Positions 25,436 to 34,667 are shown, counted from the stretch's first letter. The stretch: DNA of 64,000 bases from Glaciecola amylolytica (GCA_003856375.1 CP034120.1:4397501-4461500); one strand, 5' to 3'. A program made the numbers and translations. Notes: a model not told the origin generated them from the letters alone.

Positions 25436-27157
25436 ATGAAATTAGTTACTGTTACTTTCCTGATTCTTATTTTGACTTCTTGCGGTGGTTCCGACAAAAA
25501 ACAATTTGAACACGCCGGAGGAAGTTTTAAAATGGCATTAGATAACACTCCGACGACTTTTATTGCGAGAGAAGTCAATGATGTTTACTCCTTTGAATTG
25601 CTGTCCCAGGTTATGGAAGGGCTTGTAAGTTTTAATCCTGAAGACCTTTCTTTACAACCGCAAATTGCTGAAAAATGGAATGTTAGCGGAGACGGTACGA
25701 TTTTTACCTTCACGATCAGAGACGATATTCTCTTTCATGAAAATGCGGTTTTTAAATCTGAAAAAGAGCGAAAACTGACGGTAAAAGATGTCTTGTTTAC
25801 TTTCGAAAAAGCCTGCAAACCGAATGCTGACGGAAATCCGACAGCGGCTTATTTGTTTTTGCTTGCAAATCAGGTGAAAGGAGCGAAACAATACTATGAA
25901 GGAAAAGCAAAATCGATCAGCGGAATCAAAATCAAGAAAAATCAGATTGAAATTACTTTGCTGAATCCGGATCAGACATACATCAATAAACTGGCAAATC
26001 TAAGCGCAAGTATTGTTTCCAAAAAAGTGGTGGAATCCAATAAGGAAACTGATGTAGTGGGGACGGGGCCGTTTTGTTTTACAAAGCCGGCAACTAAAGA
26101 ATCCTATGTTTTGTTGAAGAATCAGGATTATTACATGATAGACAACAAAGGAAATGCGCTTCCTTATCTGGATTCGGTTGTGTTTTATGTTCAAACACGA
26201 AAACTGGAGCAGTTGGAAATGTTCGAACAAGGTAAAACTTCGATCATTTCAGGTTTGCCAACTTCCCGGATTACGGAAATGCTGGAAGGCCGGATTTCGG
26301 ATTTCAACGCACAGCCTCCGTTGATGTTGTTGTATAATAATCCTTTGCTGACGACACAATATTACTTTTTCAATATGACCGATCCGCGTTTTCAGGATGT
26401 TCGTGTGAGAAAAGCATTCAATTATGCGATAGACCGGAAACGCCTTGCGGATAATGTGCTCAGAAACCAGTTTTATGAATACGGGATTTATGGAATTACT
26501 CCTCCGATCAGTTCGGTTTTCAAAGGATACAATTTTTCTGAGATCAAAAAATACGGCTACGATTACAATCCTGAATTGGCAAAAGAGTTGTTGGCAGAAG
26601 CGGGTTATCCGGATGGAAAAGGTTTCGGGAATGTAGATTTGAGATTGGATATCAGTGATCTGAATACAGCCGTTGCGGAAGAATTGGCTGATCAGATTTA
26701 TCAGACTTTGAGAATAAACGTAAACATTGACGGTTCCAATTTCGAGCAGCGCAATGAAGACGGGAATATGGGAAAAGGAGATTTGTTCCGAACTGCGTGG
26801 ATAGCGGATTATTCGAGTCCTGAAACTTTTTTGGTGAATTTCTACGGAAAATTGGTTCCGAAAGACAGAAACATGGCTTCGAGCGGAAATCAGTCGAGAT
26901 ACGTCAATCCGATGTTTGACAGTTACTTTGAGCAAGCACGTGCTGCCAGCCAGAAAAGAAGATTGGAGCTGTTTTCAAGAGCAGAAATTGAGTTGTTGAA
27001 GGATCCGCCAATGATTCCGCTTTGGTATGCCAATGATTTCACGCTGAGCTATTCCCGCGTTCGAAACCTGAAGAATAATCCGATGGAGTTTTTGGATTTG
27101 CGCCGTGTCTATATTAAGGATTGGACGAAGGAGGAATATTTGAAGTCAATTCAATAA
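25436..27157 (+). CDS. Oligopeptide-type ABC transporter substrate-binding lipoprotein
   Basis: This 573-residue lipoprotein (signal MKLVTVTFLILILTSCGGS, cysteine at 16) belongs to the SBP_bac_5 (DppA/OppA) family. Typical segments are SFELLSQVMEGLVSFNPEDLSLQPQIAEKWN, TFTIRDDILFHENA, FQDVRVRKAFNYAIDRKRL and LAKELLAEAGYPDG. It would bind peptides or another extracytoplasmic ligand. No permease or ATPase gene is adjacent. A TonB-dependent receptor starts 30 bases downstream, so it may be co-expressed with an outer-membrane importer instead. That arrangement is an inference from spacing only. Confidence 0.9.
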   Translation: MKLVTVTFLILILTSCGGSDKKQFEHAGGSFKMALDNTPTTFIAREVNDVYSFELLSQVMEGLVSFNPEDLSLQPQIAEKWNVSGDGTIFTFTIRDDILFHENAVFKSEKERKLTVKDVLFTFEKACKPNADGNPTAAYLFLLANQVKGAKQYYEGKAKSISGIKIKKNQIEITLLNPDQTYINKLANLSASIVSKKVVESNKETDVVGTGPFCFTKPATKESYVLLKNQDYYMIDNKGNALPYLDSVVFYVQTRKLEQLEMFEQGKTSIISGLPTSRITEMLEGRISDFNAQPPLMLLYNNPLLTTQYYFFNMTDPRFQDVRVRKAFNYAIDRKRLADNVLRNQFYEYGIYGITPPISSVFKGYNFSEIKKYGYDYNPELAKELLAEAGYPDGKGFGNVDLRLDISDLNTAVAEELADQIYQTLRINVNIDGSNFEQRNEDGNMGKGDLFRTAWIADYSSPETFLVNFYGKLVPKDRNMASSGNQSRYVNPMFDSYFEQARAASQKRRLELFSRAEIELLKDPPMIPLWYANDFTLSYSRVRNLKNNPMEFLDLRRVYIKDWTKEEYLKSIQ

Positions 27158-27187
27158 GTGTATATTTACGCTTGATATATTCAAAGA

Positions 27188-29632
27188 ATGAAAGCTATCC
27201 TTACCGTATTGTTTTGCGCGTTTGTATCTATATTGATTGCGCAGCCTACCCAAACCGTGCGCGGTACAATCCTGGATTCTGAATCTGATTTCCCGGTTTT
27301 CGGAGCACAGGTTTTTATCACACTTTCAGACAGTTCGAAACTCAAAACCATGACAAACAATGATGGTGTTTTCGAGTTTTTGAATGTTCCGGTAGGAAAA
27401 CATCCGCTGGATGTGAAATCAACCATTTATGAAAATTATTCTTCCTCCGTTGAAGTGAATTCCGGAAGACAAACCGTTCTGGAAATCAAAATCAAGGAAC
27501 GGATCAGTGAAGTAGAAGAGGTCGTTGTACTTGCGCAGAAGCCCGGCGAAGTGAAAAACGAAATGGCGACTGTTTCGGCACAGCAATTTTCAGTAGAAGA
27601 AACAGAGCGCTACGCCGGTTCGAGAGGAGATCCTGCCCGAATGGCCAGCAATTTTGCCGGTGTTCAGGGAGCAGATGATTCCAGAAATGATATCGTTGTT
27701 CGCGGGAATTCACCACTTGGAATTGTTTACAAAGTAGAAGGAATTGATATCCCGAATCCATCGCATTTCTCCATTTCAGGAAGTTCCGGAGGCCCGGTTT
27801 CGATCATCAATAACAAGAGTTTGGCGAATTCCGATTTCTTCATGTCGGCTTTCCCGGCTGAATACGGAAACTCCATTTCGGGAATTTTCGATTTAAAATT
27901 GCGAAACGGAAACTCCAAACAGCATGAGTTTACGGGACAGTTTGGTTTCCTGGGAACAGAAGTGCTGGCAGAAGGACCTTTGAGCAAAAAATCAAATGCG
28001 AGTTACCTGATAATGGGACGTTACTCAACACTGAGTTTGTTTCAGTTTATGGGAATCCGAATCGGGACAGATGCCGTGCCGGTTTATGGAGACGGAGCAT
28101 TTAAGTTCAATTTCCCGCTCAAAAAAGGAGGTCAGTTATCTCTTTGGGGACTCGGAGGAAAAAGTGATATCAAGATTTTGATTTCGGAGCAAACGGAATA
28201 CACAACAGATTTGTACGGAGAAGGCGACCGCGATCAGTATTTCGGAACGGGAATGGCAGTTGCCGGATTGACTTACAAGAAATCACTTTCGGAAAGAACG
28301 TTTCTGACAACTACTTTCTCAGGAAGCATCGACGATCAGCATTCGAAACACAATTACCTGGTTCGATCATTAGATACAACTTACAACGGAGGTGAACCGA
28401 CAGTCAACATTCGTGTCGACAGCATCTACCAAATCATGGGTTATTCCTATAAAATTGCCCGTTATTCCGGTATGTTCAGTATCAATCATAAGATCGGAAA
28501 ACAGCACGTAATTAAAGTTGGAATGAACGCTGATTTTTTCACTTTCAATATGACGGACAGCGTTTTGAATACAGCGGGAACGGAGTTTATCAATCGCTGG
28601 GACTACAAAGGACAAGGAGGAATTTTGGTTCAGCCTTTCTTCCAATGGAAATACCGGATCAGAGAGAATATGGATTTCACCGCAGGTTTGCACGCGCAAT
28701 ACTATTCTTTCAGCAATTCCCTGAGTCCTGTTGAGCCGCGTTTGGGTTGGAAATGGTCTATGAAAGGAAATCAAAAATTATCTGCGGGAGCAGGTTTACA
28801 CAGCCAAACGCAGCCTTATTACACGTATACGTATCATCAGTTTGATGCTGCCGGAAACAAGGTGTATCAAAACAAAAACATGGGCTTCACCAAATCGCTG
28901 CATTCTGCTTTGGCTTATGAAAAGAATTTCAAAAAAGGATTCCAGTTCAAAACCGAAGTTTACTATCAATACTTGTATCAAGTTCCAGTAACGGTTCAAC
29001 CTTCGGCATTTTCAATTATCAATCAGGGAAGCGGATTTGCCCGTTTCTTCCCGGATTCTTTGGAAAATACAGGAACCGGAGTGAATTACGGTTTGGAGTT
29101 GACGCTTCAGAAATTCTTTGATAAGAGCTTTTACGTGTTGACTACCGTTTCGATTTATGACAGTAAGTACAAAGGCAGCGACGGAATCACAAGAAATACA
29201 AGCTACAATGGGTTGTATACTGCCAATGTGTTGTTCGGGAAGGAATTCAAACTGGGCAAAAAACAGGTCTTGGGACTTGGTGGAAAAGTGACTTTTGCCG
29301 GTGGAAAACGTTATGGATATATCAATCTGTCGGAGACAAACCTGCAAAAAGAACTCGTTTTCAGCGATTCATTGTTTAACGAGCGGCAATTCAAGGATTA
29401 TTTCCGTTTGGATTTAAAGATCAGCTGGAAAATGAATACACGCAAAGTAACCCATGAGATCGGTCTGGATTTGGTAAATGTGCTCAATACCAGAAACATC
29501 TTAGGTTTGGCTTATGCACCTGATTTGGGGAATCCGAACAAGGAACCTCTTGCTGAAAAAACACAATTAGGCTTTTTACCGATTTTCTATTACCGCATCA
29601 GTTTCAAATTGGCAGGTGGGAAGAAAGAGTAA
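27188..29632 (+). CDS. TonB-dependent outer-membrane receptor
   Basis: The 814-residue receptor has a signal peptide (MKAILTVLFCAFVSILIAQP), a carboxypeptidase-regulatory-like N-terminal domain (TVRGTILDSESDFPVFGAQVFI), and a plug domain (DIVVRGNSPLGIVYKVEGIDIPNPSHF, FFMSAFPAEYGNSISGIFDL). A long aromatic-rich beta-barrel continues to the C-terminus. It imports an unidentified substrate across the outer membrane with TonB energy. It lies between a peptide-binding lipoprotein and an overlapping small lipoprotein gene, and a three-gene transcript is plausible. A TATATTTA sequence at about 27163 could be its own -7 region. Confidence 0.93.
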   Translation: MKAILTVLFCAFVSILIAQPTQTVRGTILDSESDFPVFGAQVFITLSDSSKLKTMTNNDGVFEFLNVPVGKHPLDVKSTIYENYSSSVEVNSGRQTVLEIKIKERISEVEEVVVLAQKPGEVKNEMATVSAQQFSVEETERYAGSRGDPARMASNFAGVQGADDSRNDIVVRGNSPLGIVYKVEGIDIPNPSHFSISGSSGGPVSIINNKSLANSDFFMSAFPAEYGNSISGIFDLKLRNGNSKQHEFTGQFGFLGTEVLAEGPLSKKSNASYLIMGRYSTLSLFQFMGIRIGTDAVPVYGDGAFKFNFPLKKGGQLSLWGLGGKSDIKILISEQTEYTTDLYGEGDRDQYFGTGMAVAGLTYKKSLSERTFLTTTFSGSIDDQHSKHNYLVRSLDTTYNGGEPTVNIRVDSIYQIMGYSYKIARYSGMFSINHKIGKQHVIKVGMNADFFTFNMTDSVLNTAGTEFINRWDYKGQGGILVQPFFQWKYRIRENMDFTAGLHAQYYSFSNSLSPVEPRLGWKWSMKGNQKLSAGAGLHSQTQPYYTYTYHQFDAAGNKVYQNKNMGFTKSLHSALAYEKNFKKGFQFKTEVYYQYLYQVPVTVQPSAFSIINQGSGFARFFPDSLENTGTGVNYGLELTLQKFFDKSFYVLTTVSIYDSKYKGSDGITRNTSYNGLYTANVLFGKEFKLGKKQVLGLGGKVTFAGGKRYGYINLSETNLQKELVFSDSLFNERQFKDYFRLDLKISWKMNTRKVTHEIGLDLVNVLNTRNILGLAYAPDLGNPNKEPLAEKTQLGFLPIFYYRISFKLAGGKKE

Positions 29633-30341
29633 CATAGCGCTGATCTTCTTCCTGGGGTTTTTCCTGTTTTCCTGTCATTCGAACCAGAAAGGGAAGAAAA
29701 TAACCCTTTTTGAAAAACTGCAAAAAAGTAAAGGATATCTGAACAGTTCGGAGCTGAAAAAACTCGATTACGATTATTCTTTGAAGTTGCTGGATCAATA
29801 TGATTTTTCCGGCTATGATGAAGAAGATACCCTGGCGTATTTCGTGCGTTCGGGTTCTTATATTTGGGTTGCCAGCTGCTATATCGGTGATAATGACAAT
29901 CCCTTCTTTTGCCTGAAAGAAACCAAAGAAAAGCAGTTTAAAATGGTTCAGCATGGAATCATTCCGGTGGTTTTCGGAGAATGTGAATACGAACTGGACA
30001 GGCTGCTTACACTGGTTGGAAAAACGATCATCGTTTCTCAAAAATCAAGCGGTAACGGATATTGTGATGACAAACCCTTGATTTTTCATGCAGATGGAAA
30101 AATGGTTTTGTTCGAAGACCGGATACATCTGATTTCCCGGGCATGTTCAGAAGATAAAGAAATGATTTTCTGTTTCGAACGCGATTTTAAGTACTCATTG
30201 GAGAATAAGCTTTTATCCGTCCATGTGAAAGAGAAAAAGATCGATCAGGAAAGTGAGCAAGTAATCAATTATCAGGAATACGATCTGCGTTATTCATTAG
30301 CGCATAACTTCCTGAAATTCAAAGATACACTGCGGAACTGA
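29616..30341 (+). CDS. Lipoprotein of unknown function, overlapping the receptor gene
   Basis: A GTG at 29616, inside the last codons of the receptor gene, opens a 241-residue protein with a lipoprotein signal (MGRKSNIALIFFLGFFLFSC; cysteine at 20). The mature protein has aromatic- and acid-rich segments (YDYSLKLLDQYDFSGYDEEDT) and several cysteines (SCYIGDNDNPFFCLKE, CEYELDRLL). I do not recognise a domain. The 17-base overlap implies translational coupling to the receptor, so it may be an accessory lipoprotein of that importer. It ends two bases short of the convergent SpoIIE gene. Confidence 0.8.
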   Translation: MGRKSNIALIFFLGFFLFSCHSNQKGKKITLFEKLQKSKGYLNSSELKKLDYDYSLKLLDQYDFSGYDEEDTLAYFVRSGSYIWVASCYIGDNDNPFFCLKETKEKQFKMVQHGIIPVVFGECEYELDRLLTLVGKTIIVSQKSSGNGYCDDKPLIFHADGKMVLFEDRIHLISRACSEDKEMIFCFERDFKYSLENKLLSVHVKEKKIDQESEQVINYQEYDLRYSLAHNFLKFKDTLRN

Positions 30342-30343
30342 TC

Positions 30344-31693
30344 TTAAAGCCGGATTCCGAATACGCAGACATCATCCACCTGTTCCAGATCCCTTTTCCA
30401 GGAATGAAAGGTTTTGTCCAATACATTGTCCAGTTTATCATTTTGATATTCCAGTAAAAGTTCCTGAAAGGACTTATAACGGAATTTTTTGTTTTTGGGT
30501 CCGCCAAACTGATCGGCAAAACCATCTGTAAACAAAACAAGTGTATCGCCGGTTTCATAACTGAAATCCTGTTGAGTGAAAGGTTCCAGATTGTGTGAAA
30601 ATCCCACGGGCTGCCGATCGGCTTTTCGTTCCTGTAAACCATCTACTGAAAAATGATACATGGTATTGTTTGCTGCAGCGAAAGAATACGTCTTGGTTTT
30701 GCGGTTGATACGCGCAATGGCAATGTCCATTCCGTCTTTGTATTCGGTACTTTTCCCGTCTTTATCAAAAGCCAGCAGAATTCCGTTCCGAAGTTCGTTC
30801 AGAATCAGATCCGGATGAAGGATTTGCTTGTTCTCCACAATTTCGATCAGCAGATTGATTCCCAAAACACTCATCAGGGAACCCGGAACACCATGCCCGG
30901 TGCAATCGCCAACTGCAATGAATTGATAATCGTCGTTTTCAAACACCCAGTAAAAATCACCACTGACAATGTCTTTGGGTTTGAAAAACAAAAAGTGCCC
31001 CGGAAAAATGGTTTCAATACTCGATTTGCTTGGAAGCATCGCGTTTTGAATCCGCTGTGCATAACGAATGCTGTCCGTGAGGTCGCGGTTCTTTTCTTCG
31101 ATCAGGTTTTTCTGTTCCACAATGCGATTGTGAGATTTAATCATCTGCACTTTCAGGAAGAGCAGAAACAAAGAACAGATCAGAAAAAGCAGCAGCAGAT
31201 TCACATTTCCCAGCAAGATTTCAAGTGCTTTTGTCTGCTTCGGAATCTGTAGGAACGGTTCGTAAAAATGAGACCAGATTACCAGAGAAAAGAAAGAAAT
31301 GATTGCCAAAGCAAGGAAAATACGAATCACTTTCTGACTGTTGAATACCACGATGCTGATCATGCAGAGAACCAGCATGAAGAAATGAAGATTCACTTTT
31401 GTTCCGTAGACCAGTGTGGTGATGATAAAGTACAGAAAGCCGCAACAGACGTGAAACACAAATGATGTGACGTATTTTTTTTGATGGATCAGAAAGAACG
31501 TGATCAGAGCGGAAAGAAAGAAAAGGCTGTTGATGATTACTCCGACCGGTTGTTCGAAGTAAATATACATAGGTGTATAAGCAATCATTACAACGGCAAT
31601 CAGCAATGCGATCAGATTACTTACGCGTATCTTTCGATTCAGGGAATCCGTGTTGTTAACCGAAATTCCATTATCAAGTATTCGATTTATCAT
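30344..31693 (-). CDS. Membrane-anchored SpoIIE-type PP2C phosphatase
   Basis: The 449-residue protein has about six transmembrane segments in the first ~185 residues (for example LIALLIAVVMIAYTPMYIYF, PVGVIINSLFFLSALITFFL, FHVCCGFLYFIITTLVYG). A short coiled-coil follows (NRIVEQKNLIEEKNRDLTDSIR), then a PP2C/SpoIIE phosphatase domain. Motifs are DIVSGDFYWVF, VGDCTGHGVPGSLMSVLG, DGMDIAIARI and LFTDGFADQFGG. These phosphatases dephosphorylate anti-sigma-factor antagonists or other phosphoproteins. The linker HxxRIQNAMLP-type motif (YAQRIQNAMLP) is typical of Bacteroidota members. The partner is unknown. The start lies five bases after a -7 box. Confidence 0.9.
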   Translation of the reverse strand: MINRILDNGISVNNTDSLNRKIRVSNLIALLIAVVMIAYTPMYIYFEQPVGVIINSLFFLSALITFFLIHQKKYVTSFVFHVCCGFLYFIITTLVYGTKVNLHFFMLVLCMISIVVFNSQKVIRIFLALAIISFFSLVIWSHFYEPFLQIPKQTKALEILLGNVNLLLLFLICSLFLLFLKVQMIKSHNRIVEQKNLIEEKNRDLTDSIRYAQRIQNAMLPSKSSIETIFPGHFLFFKPKDIVSGDFYWVFENDDYQFIAVGDCTGHGVPGSLMSVLGINLLIEIVENKQILHPDLILNELRNGILLAFDKDGKSTEYKDGMDIAIARINRKTKTYSFAAANNTMYHFSVDGLQERKADRQPVGFSHNLEPFTQQDFSYETGDTLVLFTDGFADQFGGPKNKKFRYKSFQELLLEYQNDKLDNVLDKTFHSWKRDLEQVDDVCVFGIRL

Positions 31694-31698
31694 TAAAC

Positions 31699-31706
31699 CA
31701 AATATA
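31699..31706 (-). promoter_or_regulatory. -7 box TATATTTG of the SpoIIE-like gene
   Basis: On the minus strand TATATTTG (31706 to 31699) ends five bases before the ATG at 31693. Full consensus match, so this transcript is also probably leaderless. Confidence 0.55.
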
Positions 31707-31735
31707 CTATTCTATCGAATATCTTTAAAACAATT

Positions 31736-32299
31736 TTAAAGGAGCTTATCGGGTTCCGCTTCGAAAAGAATATTCAGTTCTTTTTTGCTTTTTCTGGCTT
31801 CGGATTTAAACGCGAAAAACATCAGGCAATAACCGAAAAGAAACATTGCAACCGGAATAAACAATGGGGCGTGGATTGCTTGAAAATTGAGCTTCGTCAA
31901 GGCTATAAATGTTGCCAGAAGAATAAGGAGGGCCGGAATTCCTGCCAATGAAAGCCAGATAATCATGAATATTCTGACGACCAAATTCATCTTCATAGAG
32001 ATGTGAATTTCCGTTTTGTTTAGAAAGGAGGAAACATCTCCTTTGATCACCGGAAGAAATGAATTGCGGTATCTGATCACGCGCGAAATCTTAAAGGTCT
32101 TGTTTGAAATCGTTCCCTCATAGTCAAAGAAAGCATTCGAATCTTTGCCAAGATTTATTCCCATCAATGAGAATTGAAATTTTCTATCCTGGTTTCCTGT
32201 GATTTTCCGGAGCCGCATCAATACTTCTTCTTCCGAAAGATTTGTTTGGACAGTGTATTTTTCGAAAGGAAGTAAATCAGAAAATTTGATTGATTTCAT
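31736..32299 (-). CDS. Membrane protein, unknown, last gene of the YARHG operon
   Basis: I start at 32299 (MKSIKFSDLLPFEKY, 187 residues), which lies two bases after the stop of the DUF1990 gene. An upstream in-frame ATG at 32362 would overlap that gene. The N-terminal ~105 residues are soluble and beta-rich. Two transmembrane helices follow (VVRIFMIIWLSLAGIPALLILLATF, LFIPVAMFLFGYCLMFFAF), and the tail is basic (KSEARKSKKE). The family is unrecognised. The spacing indicates translation from the same mRNA as DUF1990. Confidence 0.72.
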   Translation of the reverse strand: MKSIKFSDLLPFEKYTVQTNLSEEEVLMRLRKITGNQDRKFQFSLMGINLGKDSNAFFDYEGTISNKTFKISRVIRYRNSFLPVIKGDVSSFLNKTEIHISMKMNLVVRIFMIIWLSLAGIPALLILLATFIALTKLNFQAIHAPLFIPVAMFLFGYCLMFFAFKSEARKSKKELNILFEAEPDKLL

Positions 32300-32301
32300 A
32301 G

Positions 32302-32880
32302 TCAATAGCTGCTTTTTGATAATAGATTCGCTTTCACTTGCTGCAATGCTTTCCGGGTGCAATAGCTTTGATAAGGAATGGAAAAAAGCGGACCAACTAA
32401 CTTGCTCAGAAAGTTTCCGGGTTTGGAAAAAGTGCGGATTCTGAAAATGACTCCTTTGTCTGTTTCTTCCAGTAAAAAATAAGAAATCCCCTTTTCTACG
32501 TGCCCTTCCAGGGTTTCATAGCTAAACCCGATTTGCTTGCTTTCGTTGATGACTTCTTTGATACGTACACCGAAAATAGCTTTTTGCGAGAAAACCGGAA
32601 AAGGAGGGAGAAAGACTTGCTGGACAATCGTATCGCCGCTCTGCATCATTCTTTTCTCATCAGTCCATTGCGAATAAGCATTCAGAATGTTTTCCGGGAA
32701 AATCCGGTAATCAAAGAAATCTGCCGTGTTCAGCTGAGATAATTTGCTGATTCCTTCGAGCGCGATGAACCTGTTTTTTTCAACCAGAAGACCTTTGTCG
32801 TAGGGCATAATTCCCACTCTTTTCAACTTGTTCAGATGTTCAGCAAAATGGTTGGTCTGATTCAAAAAACTGATTTTCAT
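32302..32880 (-). CDS. DUF1990-family protein
   Basis: The 192-residue protein resembles the DUF1990 (UPF0548) family. The match is with QIGFSYETLEGHVEKGISYFLLEETDKGVIFRIRTFSKPG near the C-terminus, which carries the family's characteristic Y-T/E-L-x-GH-x-E-x-G pattern. It has no signal peptide or membrane segment. The role of the family is unknown. It is in a four-gene leftward operon with CHAP (12 bases upstream) and a membrane protein (two bases downstream). Confidence 0.7.
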   Translation of the reverse strand: MKISFLNQTNHFAEHLNKLKRVGIMPYDKGLLVEKNRFIALEGISKLSQLNTADFFDYRIFPENILNAYSQWTDEKRMMQSGDTIVQQVFLPPFPVFSQKAIFGVRIKEVINESKQIGFSYETLEGHVEKGISYFLLEETDKGVIFRIRTFSKPGNFLSKLVGPLFSIPYQSYCTRKALQQVKANLLSKSSY

Positions 32881-32892
32881 GATTCGGTCGTT

Positions 32893-33483
32893 TTATTCTG
32901 TTTTTCTCAGCCAGCCAAGAACCCGTGAATGATCAATCTTCCAAAATCCTTTTTCAGTTGATAAACCATATTCGATGCGGCTTGCGGCGTATTTTCCGCC
33001 GTTTTGCTGAATGATCTCTATTGAATTGACATCTACATCAGAAATGATGGCAACATGTCCGTAACCGTTCAGAGAAGTTGCATCCAGAATGATTAAATCT
33101 CCGACTTGCGGTTGTGAGATACCTGGATTGGAATATTGAACCAATCCGCGGTCTGCATTCCAATCTCCGTCTTTCAATGATTTGTTGAAGAAGTCGACCG
33201 CGTTTCCGAACGGATTCGGCATTTTGTGCTTGTAGTGTTGATAGTAATAGCGTTTGACAAATTCCACGCATTGAAATTTTAGACCGATGTTGTATCCGTC
33301 CGGAGCGGTGTTTCTTCCTGAAATGTTCCCGGTTCCGGAATTGTAGTAAACAACGACATGATTCAGACTGTCGATCGGATCTCCGATTTCATAAGAGTTG
33401 AAAAGCAAAGGATTTTTGCGGTAAACGAAAAAACCGACAATGATCAGCGCAATAAAAAGCAGCAAAAAAATCCATTTTTTCAT
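32893..33483 (-). CDS. CHAP-domain amidase/peptidase, membrane-anchored
   Basis: The 196-residue protein begins with a signal anchor (KKWIFLLLFIALIIVGFFVY). A CHAP (cysteine, histidine-dependent amidohydrolase/peptidase) domain follows. The catalytic cysteine lies in GLKFQCVEFVKRYYY and the histidine in LNGYGHVAIISDV, followed by IEIIQQNGG. These enzymes cleave peptidoglycan peptide cross-links or related amide bonds on the periplasmic side of the membrane. It is flanked by YARHG (11 bases upstream) and DUF1990 (12 bases downstream) in the same operon, which suggests joint cell-wall or surface function. Confidence 0.87.
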   Translation of the reverse strand: MKKWIFLLLFIALIIVGFFVYRKNPLLFNSYEIGDPIDSLNHVVVYYNSGTGNISGRNTAPDGYNIGLKFQCVEFVKRYYYQHYKHKMPNPFGNAVDFFNKSLKDGDWNADRGLVQYSNPGISQPQVGDLIILDATSLNGYGHVAIISDVDVNSIEIIQQNGGKYAASRIEYGLSTEKGFWKIDHSRVLGWLRKTE

Positions 33484-33494
33484 AAAACGATTTG

Positions 33495-34571
33495 CTAGAT
33501 TTTTTCCTGACGTTGAATTTCCTCTATGAAATTTTCAATTTCCGGAGTGAGTTTGATGTTCAGTTTCAGGTTCGGATTGGGAATATACCATTCGAAACTT
33601 CTGAAATAAGCATCCAGGTCTTTGTCGGAAAACACATAACCATGCTGCGCAAAAAAGGTGTTCCGGATCAATTTAAGTTCTGTTTTGGAATACGGAGTTT
33701 CTTCGATGTCAAGTCGCAGCGTGTTGACGGCTCTCATGATGCGGCTGATCGGATGAAATGCACCGTCGAAATCATAACAATTCGGATTGATGATCCCGAA
33801 TTCGAGATTTTGATCCGGATTCCAGTTTTGAACGCGAATTTGAAGAGAACCGCTCAGGATCCGGATCATTTTGCAATTCACTTCGAAATTGTTGTAAACA
33901 TAATTGGTCACTCTTCCGATTCCCTGAATGTTCCAAACGGCTTCTTTCCCGAAAATATCGCTGGCGTAGAAGTAGGTGTTTTCTCCCATGTCAATAGTGA
34001 CTGTGAGATCTTTGATTTTTCCTCCGGCCCATTTTGCTCCGGTTTTCAGAATGTAATTGTAAATCTGATCCGTCATTACGTTAGAACCTGCTTTAAACCG
34101 GTAACTGTGGTCAATTTGGGTTATTCCGGGTTTGAATTCTATTTCAAAGAGATACACGAATACATTGATTCCGGCCTGGTGGCCATCGATTGTTTGTTTA
34201 TCGGACAATTCGCAATCCTCACAAGCTGTGGTTTTCAGCTGATAAGGAAGTAAGGTCTGATTCTGACTCACCATGAAATCAAAGATCTGCGGATACTTGA
34301 TATCGTTTTCTGTTACGTCGCCAGCGGCTTGCGGAGCTTGAAATCCAACCAGTAATTTTTTACTTTCCTTTCCCGGATTCAGAAATTCAAAATGGATGGT
34401 GACATAACATTGTTCATCAATGACCTGAAACGACAGGATTTCCTTTTCCATGGAAATATTGCTTTCTTTTATCGGATAGATTACTCCACCTCCGGAAAAG
34501 TAAGCTCCATCATTTGCAGACACGCCAAGAGAAAACTGAAGGAATAAAATACAGGCAAAAAAGGATTTCAT
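33495..34571 (-). CDS. Exported YARHG-domain protein
   Basis: I start at the ATG at 34571 (358 residues) because a signal peptide begins there (MKSFFACILFLQFSLGVSA). The upstream extension to 34625 crosses the palindromic terminator. The long middle is beta-rich and contains a Cys pair (ACEDCELSD). The C-terminus has the YARHG pattern: YSKTELKLIRNTFFAQHGY then FSDKDLDAYFRSFEWYIPN. YARHG is an extracellular domain of unknown function found beside cell-wall-acting domains. It heads the operon that contains CHAP, DUF1990 and a membrane protein. Confidence 0.83.
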   Translation of the reverse strand: MKSFFACILFLQFSLGVSANDGAYFSGGGVIYPIKESNISMEKEILSFQVIDEQCYVTIHFEFLNPGKESKKLLVGFQAPQAAGDVTENDIKYPQIFDFMVSQNQTLLPYQLKTTACEDCELSDKQTIDGHQAGINVFVYLFEIEFKPGITQIDHSYRFKAGSNVMTDQIYNYILKTGAKWAGGKIKDLTVTIDMGENTYFYASDIFGKEAVWNIQGIGRVTNYVYNNFEVNCKMIRILSGSLQIRVQNWNPDQNLEFGIINPNCYDFDGAFHPISRIMRAVNTLRLDIEETPYSKTELKLIRNTFFAQHGYVFSDKDLDAYFRSFEWYIPNPNLKLNIKLTPEIENFIEEIQRQEKI

Positions 34572-34604
34572 CGACTTGTTTTTAGGTTGATGTAAATGTA
34601 TCCA

Positions 34605-34640
34605 AAAAGAGGGGACGCGATGCATCGCGTCCCCTCTTTT
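34605..34640. terminator. Perfect 36-base palindrome, terminator-like
   Basis: The stretch 34605-34640 is a perfect palindrome whose core is GACGCGATGCATCGCGTC, flanked by GGGG/CCCC and A/T runs (AAAAGA and TCTTTT). It can form an 18-bp cruciform or a bidirectional terminator between the SRPBCC gene and the YARHG gene. A decayed relative lies at 55182-55213. Confidence 0.85.
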
Positions 34641-34667
34641 CCACTTTTTTTTATTTCTTTTTCAGAT

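Noticed and set aside
26249-26935. 228-codon open frame antisense to the peptide-binding lipoprotein
   Set aside because: Antisense shadow of the SBP_bac_5 gene, which has full family motifs.
33492-34253. 253-codon open frame antisense to the YARHG gene
   Set aside because: No signal or domain, and the opposite strand encodes a protein with a signal peptide and YARHG motif.
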